A DNA stretch of 64,000 nt from Chiayiivirga flava (GTDB lineage Bacteria > Pseudomonadota > Gammaproteobacteria > Xanthomonadales > Xanthomonadaceae), in the NCBI RefSeq assembly GCF_014202825.1, contig NZ_JACHHP010000002.1, positions 62,001 to 126,000 on the forward strand, read 5' to 3'. Shown piece after piece: positions 47,302 to 57,483 of the stretch. Position numbers and translations under genes: made by a program. Position 1 is the stretch's first letter. Each line of letters opens with the position of its first letter. A model generated the notes under the pieces. That model saw nothing but the letters and a program-made list of their open reading frames with translations, made no database searches and was not told where the DNA came from.

Positions 47302-48453
47302 ATGGACGCCATGTTTAAAAAACTGCTTGCGGTTTCCGGGGCGACGCTGCTGACCCTCGCCAGCTACGTTGCGGCTGTCGAGCTGCGCGACGACCATCCG
47401 GACACGTACACCGTCCAGCGTGGCGACACGCTGTGGGACATTTCCGCGCGTTTCCTCAACGAACCGTGGCTGTGGCCGGAGATCTGGCAGGCCAACCCGC
47501 AGGTCGAGAACCCGCACCTGATCTACCCGGGCGACGTGCTGAGCCTGGCCTATCTCGGCGGCCGTTCGACGCTGGTCAAGAAGCAGCCGCAGATCCGTCG
47601 CGACGAAACGCCGATCAATGCAGTACCGCTCGGCGACGTGGAAGCCTTCCTCAAGAAGGCGCATGTCTTCGACGGCGACGAATACAAGGACCTGCCGTAC
47701 GTGGTGGGCCTGGAAGAGAGCCGCCTGCGCGTGGCGGAAGGCCAGGTCGCCTACGTGCGCGGCGGCGATTTCGCGCCCGGTCAGCGCGTGGCCGTGCTGC
47801 GGCCCACCATCCGCTATGCCATCCATCCGCACCCGGCCACCAACGAGCCGCGCATCCGCCGCGACGACTGGACCATGGCCGGCGGGCTCGACCCGCACAC
47901 CTCGGGCATCGAGTGGGCGTATTACGCCGCCTCCGACAACGGCTTCGAGGTGCTGGGCTGGGAAGCGCTGGAAATCGCGGACGGCACCATCACGCGCGAC
48001 GGCGATCCGGCCACGCTGCTGCTGGCCCCGGGCGGACGCGAAGTGAAGAAGGGCGACCTGCTGATCCCCTACGATCCGCAGCCCTACGATCTCACGTTCT
48101 ATCCGCACGCGCCCGACCGCATCCCGGCCAACCTGCGCCTGCTCGCGATCACCGATCGCTTCCAGTACGGCGGCCCGCGCGACGTGATCGCCATTTCCGG
48201 CGGCGCGCGCGACGGCTTCGAGAACGGCCACGTGCTGTCGATCTGGCGTCCGGGCGAGCTGGTGCGCGACGAGGTGGCCCATCCGCAACCGCTCGCCGCG
48301 GGGCTCAGGAAGAACAAGGTGCAGCTGCCGGACGAGTTCGTCGGGCACGTGATGATCTTCCGCACCTTCGACAAGGTCAGCTACGGCCTGGTCATGGACG
48401 GCATCCGTCCGGCCCGGCTCGACGATGTGCTGAAGCTGCCCGACCGTCTCTGA
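47302..48453 (+). CDS. LysM-domain peptidoglycan-associated exported protein
   Basis: 383 residues; a second in-frame ATG at 47311 is an alternative start. Signal peptide MDAMFKKLLAVSGATLLTLASYVAA, then one LysM domain at about 34-82 (TYTVQRGDTLWDISARFL, NPHLIYPGDVL). The rest is a beta-rich region with paired segments that may be two structural repeats. It presumably binds peptidoglycan in the periplasm. Homologues stand between def and dprA in many gammaproteobacteria. G-rich GGGG lies in the ribosome-binding region. Confidence 0.9.
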   Translation: MDAMFKKLLAVSGATLLTLASYVAAVELRDDHPDTYTVQRGDTLWDISARFLNEPWLWPEIWQANPQVENPHLIYPGDVLSLAYLGGRSTLVKKQPQIRRDETPINAVPLGDVEAFLKKAHVFDGDEYKDLPYVVGLEESRLRVAEGQVAYVRGGDFAPGQRVAVLRPTIRYAIHPHPATNEPRIRRDDWTMAGGLDPHTSGIEWAYYAASDNGFEVLGWEALEIADGTITRDGDPATLLLAPGGREVKKGDLLIPYDPQPYDLTFYPHAPDRIPANLRLLAITDRFQYGGPRDVIAISGGARDGFENGHVLSIWRPGELVRDEVAHPQPLAAGLRKNKVQLPDEFVGHVMIFRTFDKVSYGLVMDGIRPARLDDVLKLPDRL

Positions 48454-48507
48454 GGCCACCGGGCACCGCCGGGGCGGACTCCGCCGCGGCGGGCCCGCCT
48501 CCGCCGC

Positions 48508-49659
48508 ATGCCGCTGCCGCACCCCGAACAGACCTGCCGCGCCTGGATGTGCCTGCTGCGCGCGCCGGGCATCGGCGGCGTGCGGCTGCGCGATCTGCTG
48601 GAGCGCTTCGGCAGCATCGACGGCGCGCTGGACGCCGGCCCCATCGCGTGGCGCGGCGCCGGCGTTCCGGCCGCGGCGATCGACTGGCTGCGCACACCGG
48701 ACGCGGCGCGGATCGACGCGGACCTGGCCTGGCTGGCGCAGCCGCGCCACCACCTCGTCACCTGGGACAGCGCCGACTACCCCGAACTGCTGCGGCGCAG
48801 CCCGCAATCGCCGGCCGCGCTGTTCGTGGCGGGCGACCCGAACCTGCTGTGGCACGCCCAGATCGCGATCGTCGGCAGCCGCAACCCGAGCGATGGCGGC
48901 CGCGCCAATGCACGCGACTTTTCGCGCACCCTGTCGCGTTCGGGCCTGCTGGTCACCAGCGGCCTGGCCGACGGCATCGATGCCGCGGCGCATCGCGCCG
49001 CACTCGACGTCGGCCGCCCGACGCTGGCGGTGATCGCCACCGGCGCAGATCTGGTGTACCCGATCGTCAATCGCGAACTGTCGGCCAACATCGCCGAACA
49101 TGGCGCCATCGTCACCGAATTTCCGCCCGGCACCGAGGCCCGACGCGAACATTTCCCGCGCCGCAACCGCATCATCGCCGGGCTCAGCCTCGGCACCCTG
49201 GTGGTGGAAGCGGCACTGCGCAGCGGCGCGCTGATCACCGCGCGGCTCGCGGCCGAAGCCGGGCGCGAGGTGTTCGCGCTGCCCGGATCGATCCACAACC
49301 CGCTCGCCAAGGGCTGCCACCGCCTCATCCGCGACGGCGCGGCGCTGGTGGAGAGTGCGCCCGAGATCGTCGAGGCGCTGGCGCCGCACGCCGGCCAGCT
49401 CGCCGACGCCCTGCGCACGCGCCTTGCCGATGCCGGCAGCTCCAGCACCGGCATGTACGATCCGCTGCGCTCGCAGCAGAACGTGGACCCGGATTACCGC
49501 GCCCTGCACGCGGCGCTCGGGCACGATCCGGTCGCGATCGACGTGCTCGCCGAGCGCACCGGGTTGACCGTCGAAGCCCTATCCTCCATGCTCCTGCTCA
49601 TGGAACTGGATGGACGCGTGTCCGCCGCTCACGGCCGCTACGCGCTGCAGCGTTCCTGA
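48508..49659 (+). CDS. dprA: DNA-processing protein DprA
   Basis: 383 residues. N-terminal SAM-like domain (about 10-75), Rossmann domain with VGSRNPSDGGRANARDF (about 121) and VTSGLADGIDAAAHRAAL (about 150), and a C-terminal winged-helix domain (about 320-380). It binds incoming single-stranded DNA and loads RecA during natural transformation. The organism might be competent, but no other com genes are in this window. Located between lysM and smg as in E. coli-type gene order. Confidence 0.96.
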   Translation: MPLPHPEQTCRAWMCLLRAPGIGGVRLRDLLERFGSIDGALDAGPIAWRGAGVPAAAIDWLRTPDAARIDADLAWLAQPRHHLVTWDSADYPELLRRSPQSPAALFVAGDPNLLWHAQIAIVGSRNPSDGGRANARDFSRTLSRSGLLVTSGLADGIDAAAHRAALDVGRPTLAVIATGADLVYPIVNRELSANIAEHGAIVTEFPPGTEARREHFPRRNRIIAGLSLGTLVVEAALRSGALITARLAAEAGREVFALPGSIHNPLAKGCHRLIRDGAALVESAPEIVEALAPHAGQLADALRTRLADAGSSSTGMYDPLRSQQNVDPDYRALHAALGHDPVAIDVLAERTGLTVEALSSMLLLMELDGRVSAAHGRYALQRS

Positions 49660-49701
49660 CGTCCCACACCGCGCCGCGTCGGCGGCCATGGCCGAGGATG
49701 G

Positions 49702-50181
49702 ATGAAAGAGACCATACTGGACGTATTGCTGTACCTGTTCGAGAACTACTTCTACGACGACCCCGACGCCGTCCGCGATCGCGATTCGCTCCAGACCGGC
49801 CTGCTCCAGGCAGGTTTCAGTCCCGCTGAAGTCTCCAAGGCATTCGACTGGCTCGACGAACTGGCACGTCAGCGGCCGGCGGTCGGCCTGCTGCCGAACA
49901 TCGCCGTCGGCCCGGTGCGGGTCTACGTGGATGTCGAAGAAGCGCGCCTGGACATCGAGTGCCGCGGCTTCCTGATGTTCCTGGAGCACAACGGCATTCT
50001 CGACCGGCTGCAGCGCGAGCTGGTGGTGGATCGCGTGATGGCGCTGGACCAGGAGGAAATCGACCTGGACGACCTCAAATGGGTGGTGCTGATGGTGCTG
50101 TTCAACCAGCCCGGCCAGGAAGCGGCGTTCGCGTGGATGGAAAGCCACATGTTCGAAGGCGACGGCGAACCGCTGCACTGA
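49702..50181 (+). CDS. smg: Smg, DUF494-family protein
   Basis: 159 residues. [17 protein letters not shown] and the acidic helices [19 protein letters not shown] are diagnostic of Smg (DUF494). Predicted all-helical cytoplasmic protein; no established biochemical function. Position between dprA and topA is conserved in gammaproteobacteria. A strong terminator follows. Confidence 0.95.
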   Translation: MKETILDVLLYLFENYFYDDPDAVRDRDSLQTGLLQAGFSPAEVSKAFDWLDELARQRPAVGLLPNIAVGPVRVYVDVEEARLDIECRGFLMFLEHNGILDRLQRELVVDRVMALDQEEIDLDDLKWVVLMVLFNQPGQEAAFAWMESHMFEGDGEPLH

Positions 50182-50206
50182 CGGCGCCGTTCCGTCAGAA
50201 TGCACG

Positions 50207-50236
50207 ACGCGCGGCCACGAGCCGCGCGTTCTTTTT
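50207..50236 (+). terminator. Rho-independent terminator after smg
   Basis: ACGCGCGGC (50207-50215), loop CACGA, GCCGCGCGT (50221-50229) followed by TCTTTTT. Perfect 9-bp stem; 26 bp after the smg stop and 15 bp before the next start codon. Confidence 0.88.
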
Positions 50237-50250
50237 GGGAAAGAGCCCAC

Positions 50251-51252
50251 ATGTCGTCGATGGATCCGTATCAGCCGCCGGCCCCGCCGTCGCCCCCTGC
50301 CATTGCCTCGGCCGAGGCAGCCGTGGTGCAGGCCGGCTTCCTGCGCCGATGGGCGGCGCTGTTTCTCGACAGCCTGATCCTCGCCTGCGCGTTCTACGCG
50401 GTGTTTTTCGTCCTGATCCTGGTGTTCGGCGTCGCGGGCGGCTTCGATGCGCTGCGCGGCATCGACACCGAGGAGCCGCCGCCGTGGATCGTGGCCGCGT
50501 ACCTGGGCATGTACCTGATCTACTTCGTCATCGCCGGGCTGTACTACGCGCTGATGGAAAGCTCGGCGGCGCAGGCGAGCGTGGGCAAGATGGCGCTGGG
50601 CATCAAGGTGGTCGACCGCGACGGCCGACGCCTGTCGTTTCCGCACGCGCTCGGGCGCTGGTTTGCCGCCGCGCTCTCGTACCTCACGCTCTACATCGGC
50701 TTCCTGATGGCGGCGTTCACGCAGCGCAAGCAGGCGCTGCACGACATCGTGGCGGGCACGTACGTGGTCGACAAGTGGGCCTACACCGACACGCCCGAGC
50801 GCCAGCAGCGCGGGCTGTCGGGCTGCCTGATCGCCTTCCTCGTGGTGGTGGTGCTGTGCGGCGGCCTGGCGGTGCTGGGAATTGTCGCGGCGATCGCGCT
50901 GCCGGCCTACACCGACTACACGGCGCGGGCGCGCGTGGCCACCGCGGTGGTCGCCGCCACGCCGCTCAAGCAGCGCGTGGTGCAGGCGCTGGAAGCCACC
51001 GGCACCTGTCCGGACAACCGCAGCGAGGGCTTCGCCGCGCCGGCGGACTACGCCGGGACCGCGGTGGCGCGCATCGTCGTCGACCGCATCGACGAGTACG
51101 AGGACGGCGGCTGCGGCATCGTGGTGTGGCTGCAGCCGATCGGCGGCTCGAACGAGGAAAACAACCTCACCTTCGAATACCTGGCCGAGCAGCAGACGTG
51201 GGTCTGCACCTCGTCGCTGTCCGAGCGGCAGCTGCCGGCGGAGTGTCGCTGA
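50251..51252 (+). CDS. RDD-family membrane protein fused to a type IV pilin-like segment
   Basis: 333 residues from the ATG at 50251 (MSSMDPYQPPAPPSPP), preceded by GGGAAAGAG. An RDD domain (about 40-185) with three helices has RRWAALFLDSLILA, ASVGKMALGIKVVDRDGRR and ALHDIVAGTYVVDK. From about 195 it continues as a hydrophobic helix then GIVAAIALPAYTDYTARARV, the classic pilin alpha-1 sequence, and a globular part with two Cys (CPDN and CGIV / VCTSS) as in PilA. The prepilin peptidase site (G-FTLIE) is absent. Function unknown; possible envelope or motility sensor. Confidence 0.85.
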   Translation: MSSMDPYQPPAPPSPPAIASAEAAVVQAGFLRRWAALFLDSLILACAFYAVFFVLILVFGVAGGFDALRGIDTEEPPPWIVAAYLGMYLIYFVIAGLYYALMESSAAQASVGKMALGIKVVDRDGRRLSFPHALGRWFAAALSYLTLYIGFLMAAFTQRKQALHDIVAGTYVVDKWAYTDTPERQQRGLSGCLIAFLVVVVLCGGLAVLGIVAAIALPAYTDYTARARVATAVVAATPLKQRVVQALEATGTCPDNRSEGFAAPADYAGTAVARIVVDRIDEYEDGGCGIVVWLQPIGGSNEENNLTFEYLAEQQTWVCTSSLSERQLPAECR

Positions 51253-51398
51253 GGACAGGTCCCGGCCCGGCCGGCACCGCAAATCGCTTGACAGCCGGCC
51301 CGACCCCGTGGTTTGACTGAAAAAGGAATGCCGCGGGAAATCGCTCCCGGCGGCCATGCGCGCTGTTCCGGCGCGCCTCATGGAATCGACTGCACGCA

Positions 51399-53906
51399 AT
51401 GCCCAAGAACCTGCTCATCGTCGAATCGCCGGCCAAGGCCAAGACGATCAACAAATACCTCGGCAAGGACTTCCACGTCCTCGCCTCGTACGGCCACGTG
51501 CGCGACCTGGTGCCGAAGGAAGGCGCGGTCGATCCCGACAACGGCTTCGCGATGAAGTACGAGGTGATCGAACGCAACGAGAAACACGTCGACGCGATCG
51601 CCAAGGCCGCCAAGGGCGCCGAGCACCTCTTCCTCGCCACCGACCCGGACCGCGAAGGCGAGGCCATCAGCTGGCACATCGCCGAGATCCTGCGCGAGCG
51701 CGGCCTGCTGAAGGACCGCAGCCTGGAACGCGTAGTGTTCTCCGAGATCACGCCGCGCGCCATCAAGGAAGCGATGGCGAAGCCGCGCAGCGTGTCGGGC
51801 GACCTTGTCAACGCGCAGCAGGCGCGGCGCGCGCTCGACTACCTCGTCGGCTTCAACCTCTCGCCGGTGCTGTGGCGCAAGGTGCAGCGCGGCCTGTCCG
51901 CCGGCCGCGTGCAGAGCCCGGCGCTGCGCATGATCGTGGAGCGCGAGGAAGAGATCGAAGCCTTCGTGCCGCGCGAATACTGGACGGTGGAAGCCGCGCT
52001 CGCACATCCGAGCCAGCCGTTTTCCGCGCGCCTGCTGAAACTTGCCGGCAAGAAATTCGAACAGTTCGACCTCACCAACGCGCGCGACGCCGAAGCGGCA
52101 CGCGAGCGCCTGCTGGCGCGCGCCGGCGGCAAACTCGTCGTCAGCGAGGTGGTGAGCAAGGAGCGCAAGCGGCGCCCGTCGCCACCGTTCATCACCTCGA
52201 CGCTGCAGCAGGAGGCCGCGCGCAAGCTCGGCTTTTCCACCAGCCGCACGATGCGCGTGGCGCAGAAACTGTACGAAGGCGTGACCATCGGCGACGAGGG
52301 CACCGTCGGCCTGATCAGCTACATGCGTACCGACTCGACACACCTGTCGCAGGAAGCCGTGGCGGAACTGCGCCAGGCCATCGTGCGCGACTTCGGCGAA
52401 CACGCGTTGCCGCCCACCGCGAACGAATACAAGACGAAATCGAAAAACGCGCAGGAAGCGCACGAAGCGATCCGCCCGACTTCGGCGCTGCGTGCGCCCA
52501 AATCTGTCGCTGCGTTCCTCGATCCGGACGGCGCGCGCCTCTACGAACTGATCTGGAAGCGCGCCATCGCCTGCCAGATGATTCCGGCCACGCTCAACAC
52601 CGTTACCGTCGATCTCGCCGCGGGCCCGGACGATGCGTTCCGCGCATCGGGCACCACCGTGGTCGATCCCGGCTTCCTCGCCGTGTACGAGGAAGGCAAG
52701 GACGCGAAATCCGCGGACGACGACGACGAAGGCCGCAAGCTGCCCGCGATGCGGCAGGGCGAAGCCATCCCGCTGTCGTCCATCCTCACCGACCAGCATT
52801 TCACCGAGCCGCCGCCGCGCTTCTCCGAAGCGAGCCTGGTGAAGGCGCTGGAGGAATACGGCATCGGTCGCCCGTCGACCTACGCCAGCATCATCCAGAC
52901 CCTGCTCAATCGCGAATACGTGCTGCTCGATGCGCGCCGCTTCCGCCCCACCGACGTCGGCCGCGCGGTGGCGAAGTTCCTGTCGGGCCATTTCACCCAG
53001 TACGTCGACTACGACTTCACCGCCAAGCTCGAGGACGAACTCGACGCCGTGAGCCGCGGCGAGGAAGACTGGGTGCCGCTGATGGCGCGCTTCTGGAAGC
53101 CGTTCAAGGCGCTGGTCGAGGACAAGAGCGAGTCGGTGGATCGCTCCGAGGCCACCGGCGAACGCGTGCTCGGCACCGATCCGAAATCCGGCAAGCCGAT
53201 CAGCGTGCGCCTCGGCCGCTACGGACCGATGGCGCAGATCGGTACCAAGGACGACGAGGAAAAACCCACGTTCGCCAGCCTGCGCCCGACGCAGAGCATC
53301 CACACCATCACGCTCGAAGACGCGCTGCAGCTGTTCCGTCTGCCGCGCACCCTGGGCAAGGATGGCGAGGAGGACGTGACGGTCGGCGTCGGCCGCTTCG
53401 GGCCGTTCGCCAAGCGCGGTGCGACGTATGCCTCGCTCGCGAAGGAAGACGATCCGTACACGATCGAACTCGACCGCGCACTGTTCCTGATCCGGCAGAA
53501 GGAAGAGATCGCGGCCAACCGCATCATCAAGTCGTTCGACGGCTCGAAGATCCAGGTGTTGAACGGACGCTTCGGGCCGTATCTGTCCGACGGCGAGATG
53601 AACGGCAAGATCCCGAAGGATCGCGAGCCGGCGTCGATCACGCTGGCCGAGGCGCAGGAATTCATGGCCGCGACCGGCAAACCGGTGCGCAAGGGCTGGG
53701 GCAGGAAGGGCGTGGCGAAAAAGGCCCCGGCGAAGAAGGCGACCAAGGCGCCGACCGTCACCGTCGCGAAACAGGCCCCGGCAAAAAAAGCGGTGAAGAA
53801 AGCGGCCAAGAAAGCGGCGAAGAAGACGCCGGCGAAAAAAGCCGCCAAGAAGGCCGCCAAGAAGACGCCGGCGAAGAAGGCCGCGCCGCCGCGGGCATCC
53901 GCGTGA
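51399..53906 (+). CDS. topA: DNA topoisomerase I with lysine-rich tail
   Basis: 835 residues. TOPRIM domain at the start (LLIVESPAKAKTINKYL, and TDPDREGEAISWH near 86), catalytic Tyr308 in GLISYMRTDSTH, and three C-terminal Topo_C repeats with GRYGPMAQIG, GRFGPFAKRG and GRFGPYLSDG (about 608, 666, 723). The zinc-ribbon domains of E. coli TopA are missing; instead residues from about 766 form a Lys/Ala/Pro-rich histone-H1-like tail with KKAAKK repeats. Relaxes negative supercoils. Followed by tsaC. Confidence 0.98.
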   Translation: MPKNLLIVESPAKAKTINKYLGKDFHVLASYGHVRDLVPKEGAVDPDNGFAMKYEVIERNEKHVDAIAKAAKGAEHLFLATDPDREGEAISWHIAEILRERGLLKDRSLERVVFSEITPRAIKEAMAKPRSVSGDLVNAQQARRALDYLVGFNLSPVLWRKVQRGLSAGRVQSPALRMIVEREEEIEAFVPREYWTVEAALAHPSQPFSARLLKLAGKKFEQFDLTNARDAEAARERLLARAGGKLVVSEVVSKERKRRPSPPFITSTLQQEAARKLGFSTSRTMRVAQKLYEGVTIGDEGTVGLISYMRTDSTHLSQEAVAELRQAIVRDFGEHALPPTANEYKTKSKNAQEAHEAIRPTSALRAPKSVAAFLDPDGARLYELIWKRAIACQMIPATLNTVTVDLAAGPDDAFRASGTTVVDPGFLAVYEEGKDAKSADDDDEGRKLPAMRQGEAIPLSSILTDQHFTEPPPRFSEASLVKALEEYGIGRPSTYASIIQTLLNREYVLLDARRFRPTDVGRAVAKFLSGHFTQYVDYDFTAKLEDELDAVSRGEEDWVPLMARFWKPFKALVEDKSESVDRSEATGERVLGTDPKSGKPISVRLGRYGPMAQIGTKDDEEKPTFASLRPTQSIHTITLEDALQLFRLPRTLGKDGEEDVTVGVGRFGPFAKRGATYASLAKEDDPYTIELDRALFLIRQKEEIAANRIIKSFDGSKIQVLNGRFGPYLSDGEMNGKIPKDREPASITLAEAQEFMAATGKPVRKGWGRKGVAKKAPAKKATKAPTVTVAKQAPAKKAVKKAAKKAAKKTPAKKAAKKAAKKTPAKKAAPPRASA

Positions 53907-53969
53907 GGCGCGCTCCGGCACACCGCACACGTCTTCGCTGAGCGAAGGCGTCGCGCGCCGTCCCGACCC

Positions 53970-54539
53970 GTGCCTTCGATCCACACCCTCGCACCCGCCG
54001 CCGCCGCCACCGTGCTGCGCGGCGGCGGCGTGCTCGCCTATCCGACCGAATCGGTCTGGGGCCTGGGCTGCGATCCGCGCGACGCGGCGGCGGTGCATCG
54101 ACTGCTGGCGATCAAGCGCCGCGATCCGGCCCAGGGGCTCATCCTCATCGCGTCGCAACGCGCGCAGCTCGACGCCTTCGTGCGCTGGGACGCGCTCGAT
54201 GCCGCGCGTCTGGACGCGGTGTACGACAGCTGGCCCGGCCCCAACACCTGGCTGATGCCGTGCCCGCCGGACACGCCGACGTGGTTGCGCGGCAAACACG
54301 CGACGCTGGCGGTGCGGGTCACCGCCCACCCCGTGGCCGCGGCGCTGTGCGAGGCGTTCGGCGGTGCCCTGGTATCGACCAGCGCCAACCGCAGCGGCGC
54401 GCCGGCGCCGCGCAGCATCGATGCGCTCGATCCCGAGCTCGTGGCCGCGCTGGACGGCGTGGTGGCGGGCGACACCGGCGGCGACGCGCAACCGAGCACG
54501 ATCCGCGACGCGCGCAGCGGCACCGTGCTGCGCGGCTGA
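53970..54539 (+). CDS. tsaC: L-threonylcarbamoyladenylate synthase (TsaC/YrdC)
   Basis: 189 residues with a GTG start at 53970 (E. coli TsaC 190). LAYPTESVWGLGCDP (about 23), IKRRDPAQGLILIAS (about 47), WPGPNTWLMP (about 88) and STSANRSGAPAP (about 136) are the family boxes lining the ATP/threonine-binding cleft. Makes threonylcarbamoyl-AMP for t6A37 tRNA modification. Sits 63 bp after topA, matching the smg-topA-tsaC order of gammaproteobacteria. Confidence 0.94.
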   Translation: MPSIHTLAPAAAATVLRGGGVLAYPTESVWGLGCDPRDAAAVHRLLAIKRRDPAQGLILIASQRAQLDAFVRWDALDAARLDAVYDSWPGPNTWLMPCPPDTPTWLRGKHATLAVRVTAHPVAAALCEAFGGALVSTSANRSGAPAPRSIDALDPELVAALDGVVAGDTGGDAQPSTIRDARSGTVLRG

Positions 54540-54640
54540 CCCCGGCCACCGGCCCGTCCGCGCCGCGCCGGCACGCGCGGTCACATTCGGCGCTGCGGCG
54601 CGCCTCTGGTAGCATCGCGCGCCTTCCCGGGGAGTCCGTC

Positions 54641-56386
54641 ATGCGCAAGCTCGTTGCTGTTGTGGTCGCCGTCGCGTTGCTCGCGGCGGGCGCCTGGTGG
54701 TTCTTCGGACGCGATGGCGGCCTGCCGGGCGTCGGCGGCGGCGCTGCCACCATCGCCGCGGACGCGCCGCTCGATTTCGTGCCGGCCGACACGCCGTATG
54801 TGTTCGCCAACCTCGAACCGCTGCCGCAGGCCGAGCGCGAGCGCTGGATGGGCCAGATGGACGGCGTCGCGGCGATGTGGAAAAGCCAGATCGCGGTGAT
54901 GCGGGCGCGGCTTGCCGAGCAGGACGATGCGGACGCGCAGGTGGTGTCGCGCTGGGTCGACGCGCTCGATGCGGAGTTCGCCGGCAAGTCGGTCGAACAG
55001 GTCGTGGCCTCGCTCGGCGCCAGTCTCGAAGGCCATGGCGCGTTCTACGGTGTCGGCCTGGCCCCGGTGATGCGCTCGGAACTCGCCGATCCCGACGCGC
55101 TGCGCGCCACCGTCGCGCGCATGGAGCAACGCACCGGCCACACCCTCGCCACCGCCAGCATCGACGGCATCGGCTACTGGTACGTGGCGCTGCCCGGAAC
55201 GACGCTGCGCGCGATCTTCGCCATCCAGGACCGGCATCTGGTGATCACCGTCGGGCCCGGCGCCGACGACGCCGCGCTGCGCACCCTGCTCGGCATCGAG
55301 CGCCCCGCGCGTTCGCTGCGCGACAGCGGCGCGCTGCAGGCGCTCAACGCGACGTTCGGTTACCTGCCGGTGGGCGGCGGCTATGTCGACACCGCGCGCA
55401 TCGCCGACCTGCTCACGTCGCCGGCAACGCCGCTCGAGACCGCGCTGCTGGCCGCGATCGATGTCGAAAAACCCGCGGTCGACGCCGCGTGCAGGAGCGA
55501 GGCGGCGCTGCTGGCGACGCTGGTGCCGCGCCTGAGCGCCGGCTACACGCGCATCGCCGACGGCCACATGGACATGGCCACGCGCATCGAAACGCTGCCG
55601 AAGATCGCCGCGGACCTGCAGACGCTGCGCACGCCGATGCCCGGGCCGCGCATGGCCGACGATGCCCTGTTCGATTTTGGCATCGGTCTGAAGGTCGGCG
55701 CACTCCCGGCCGTGCTCAACGCCTGGGCCGACGCCGCGCAGGCGCAGACCTTCGCGTGCCCGCAGTTGGCCGACCTCAACGCGACCGCCACGCAGCTGCG
55801 CAGCGGATCGAGCAATGCCGCCATCTACACCGTCGCACCGGTCTTCAGCGCGATGCGCCTGATGCTGACCCGCGTCGACCTCGACAGCATGAAGGCGGGC
55901 ACGCCGGATGCGTCGGGCAAGATCCTGATCGCGTCCGGCAACCCGGCCGCGCTGCTGTCGATGGCGAAGAACTTCGCGCCGGAAATCGCCAGCATCGACC
56001 TCAAGCCCGACGGCAAGGTGGTCGCGATCCCGACCCTCGCCGCCAATCCGCTTCCGCTGCCGGTGTTCGCCGCGATGAGCCCGCAGGTGCTGGCGCTGGG
56101 CGTGGGCGCGGACCAGCAGGCCATGCTCGGCGCCGATCTGGCGCTCGATCCCGCCTTCCAGCCGCTGCTGGTCTACGGCATCGACGGCACCGCGTACGCG
56201 GACTTCATGCGGTTCGGAATGGCGCAGGCCGCGGCCGCCGCCACCACCGATGCCGAACGCAAGGAAGCCGAGGACATGGGCGCGATGATGCACCAGCTCT
56301 ACAGCACGTGGGTCAAGCGGATCGACGTGACGGTGGACGTGGATGCCCACGGCGTGGTGATCGAACAGCGCATGCGGATGCCCTGA
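54641..56386 (+). CDS. Large membrane-anchored or exported protein of unknown function
   Basis: 581 residues from the ATG at 54641, with GGGG in the ribosome-binding region. [20 protein letters not shown] is an N-terminal anchor or signal; the mature part starts with a Gly-rich linker. The rest ([18 protein letters not shown], then long alternating strands and helices, ending [17 protein letters not shown]) resembles the uncharacterised proteins of this type seen in Lysobacterales that share the DUF3352-like pattern of two repeated halves. No catalytic motif is visible. Periplasmic location is likely. Convergent with the chorismatase gene. Confidence 0.72.
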   Translation: MRKLVAVVVAVALLAAGAWWFFGRDGGLPGVGGGAATIAADAPLDFVPADTPYVFANLEPLPQAERERWMGQMDGVAAMWKSQIAVMRARLAEQDDADAQVVSRWVDALDAEFAGKSVEQVVASLGASLEGHGAFYGVGLAPVMRSELADPDALRATVARMEQRTGHTLATASIDGIGYWYVALPGTTLRAIFAIQDRHLVITVGPGADDAALRTLLGIERPARSLRDSGALQALNATFGYLPVGGGYVDTARIADLLTSPATPLETALLAAIDVEKPAVDAACRSEAALLATLVPRLSAGYTRIADGHMDMATRIETLPKIAADLQTLRTPMPGPRMADDALFDFGIGLKVGALPAVLNAWADAAQAQTFACPQLADLNATATQLRSGSSNAAIYTVAPVFSAMRLMLTRVDLDSMKAGTPDASGKILIASGNPAALLSMAKNFAPEIASIDLKPDGKVVAIPTLAANPLPLPVFAAMSPQVLALGVGADQQAMLGADLALDPAFQPLLVYGIDGTAYADFMRFGMAQAAAAATTDAERKEAEDMGAMMHQLYSTWVKRIDVTVDVDAHGVVIEQRMRMP

Positions 56387-56436
56387 GGCGGGCCGTACCG
56401 AACCGGTCCGGCGCGGTCCCGGGCCCGACGGCGCGT

Positions 56437-57426
56437 TCAGCCCGGCGCAAACACGCCTTCGAGCTCCACCAGCAGCTCGCGCCGGCAGACATCACCCTGC
56501 AGGAACCACACCTGCGACAGCGGCAGGCGCGCCGCCAGCGCGGCCTGCACCGCGGCCAGGTCGGCGGCGTCGCGCAGATACACACGCAGCGCCTCGTGGC
56601 GCGTCAGCGCGAAGTCGAGGCCGCTGCGGCGGCTGCCTTCCTGCAGCAGCACGTCGAGGTTCGCCAGCGATTCGCGCGCCTGCGCCGCCGCGTCGCCGAC
56701 GTGCTGCGACACATGCCCCACGATGCTGGCCGTGCCCGAGGCCAGCAGCCGCGTCTGCGCGCCGACGCCCACGAGCGCGCCACGCGAGAATCCCGGCGGC
56801 ACCGGGCCGTAGTCGCGCGGATAGCGCCAGGCCGGGGTCTGGCGCGGGTTCTCCAGCGCCAGCGGCGGTGTCGTCGCGCACAGCGCCACCACCTGCACCA
56901 CGCCGGACGCGAGCGTATTGCCGATGGCCGTCGCGGCCGGCGGCGGATCGTTGAACATCGCGTCGACGGCCGCGGCGCGGCCGACGCAGAAGCGGCGGTA
57001 GCGCTCCTCGTCGCCACTGCCGGCGTTGATGGCGTCGAGATAGTTCCACACCCGCACCATGTACGGATGCGAGGACGGGCGCACCTGCGCGAGCAGGCGG
57101 CGGTAGGCCTCGGCAGCGGCGGCCTCGATGTCGCCGTCGGCTTCGCGCACCTCGATCGATACCACGCGCAGCGCCGCGTCGGTGCCGGTGTCGAACCAGG
57201 CCTCGGGACCGGTCGGCCCGGCCAGCGGCGTGCAGTACAGGGTCACCTGCGGCAGCGTGGCCATCTCGCCTGCCGTGCCGAAACGCAGCAGCGCCGCTGC
57301 GTCGCCGGAGTGCCGCACCTGCAGCGCACTCACGCGGACGATCGCAGGACTGGGTGGCGCAAACGCGGCATCGGCACACTCGGCGGGCAAGCGCGCGAGT
57401 ATAGAAAGCGCGCCACGGCGCGGCAA
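56437..57426 (-). CDS. Chorismatase, XanB2/FkbO/Hyg5 family
   Basis: 329 residues with a probable TTG start at 57424-57426; no ATG or GTG lies at the expected N-terminus. The C-terminal half has [31 protein letters not shown] and the C-terminal chorismatase block [22 protein letters not shown]. In Xanthomonas the homologue XanB2 hydrolyses chorismate to 3- and 4-hydroxybenzoate, feeding xanthomonadin or diffusible factor and ubiquinone. Which product is made here is unknown. Divergent from hemF across 57 bp. Confidence 0.85.
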   Translation of the reverse strand: MPRRGALSILARLPAECADAAFAPPSPAIVRVSALQVRHSGDAAALLRFGTAGEMATLPQVTLYCTPLAGPTGPEAWFDTGTDAALRVVSIEVREADGDIEAAAAEAYRRLLAQVRPSSHPYMVRVWNYLDAINAGSGDEERYRRFCVGRAAAVDAMFNDPPPAATAIGNTLASGVVQVVALCATTPPLALENPRQTPAWRYPRDYGPVPPGFSRGALVGVGAQTRLLASGTASIVGHVSQHVGDAAAQARESLANLDVLLQEGSRRSGLDFALTRHEALRVYLRDAADLAAVQAALAARLPLSQVWFLQGDVCRRELLVELEGVFAPG

Positions 57427-57483
57427 CGCACGGGCGCCGCGGCATGGGAAAATGCGTCACCGCCGCCGCAACCCCGGATCGCC

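Noticed and set aside
51288-51316. TTGACA at 51288 as a topA promoter -35 box
   Set aside because: At a 17-bp spacing the -10 position reads GTTTGA, which is poor; not enough for a call.
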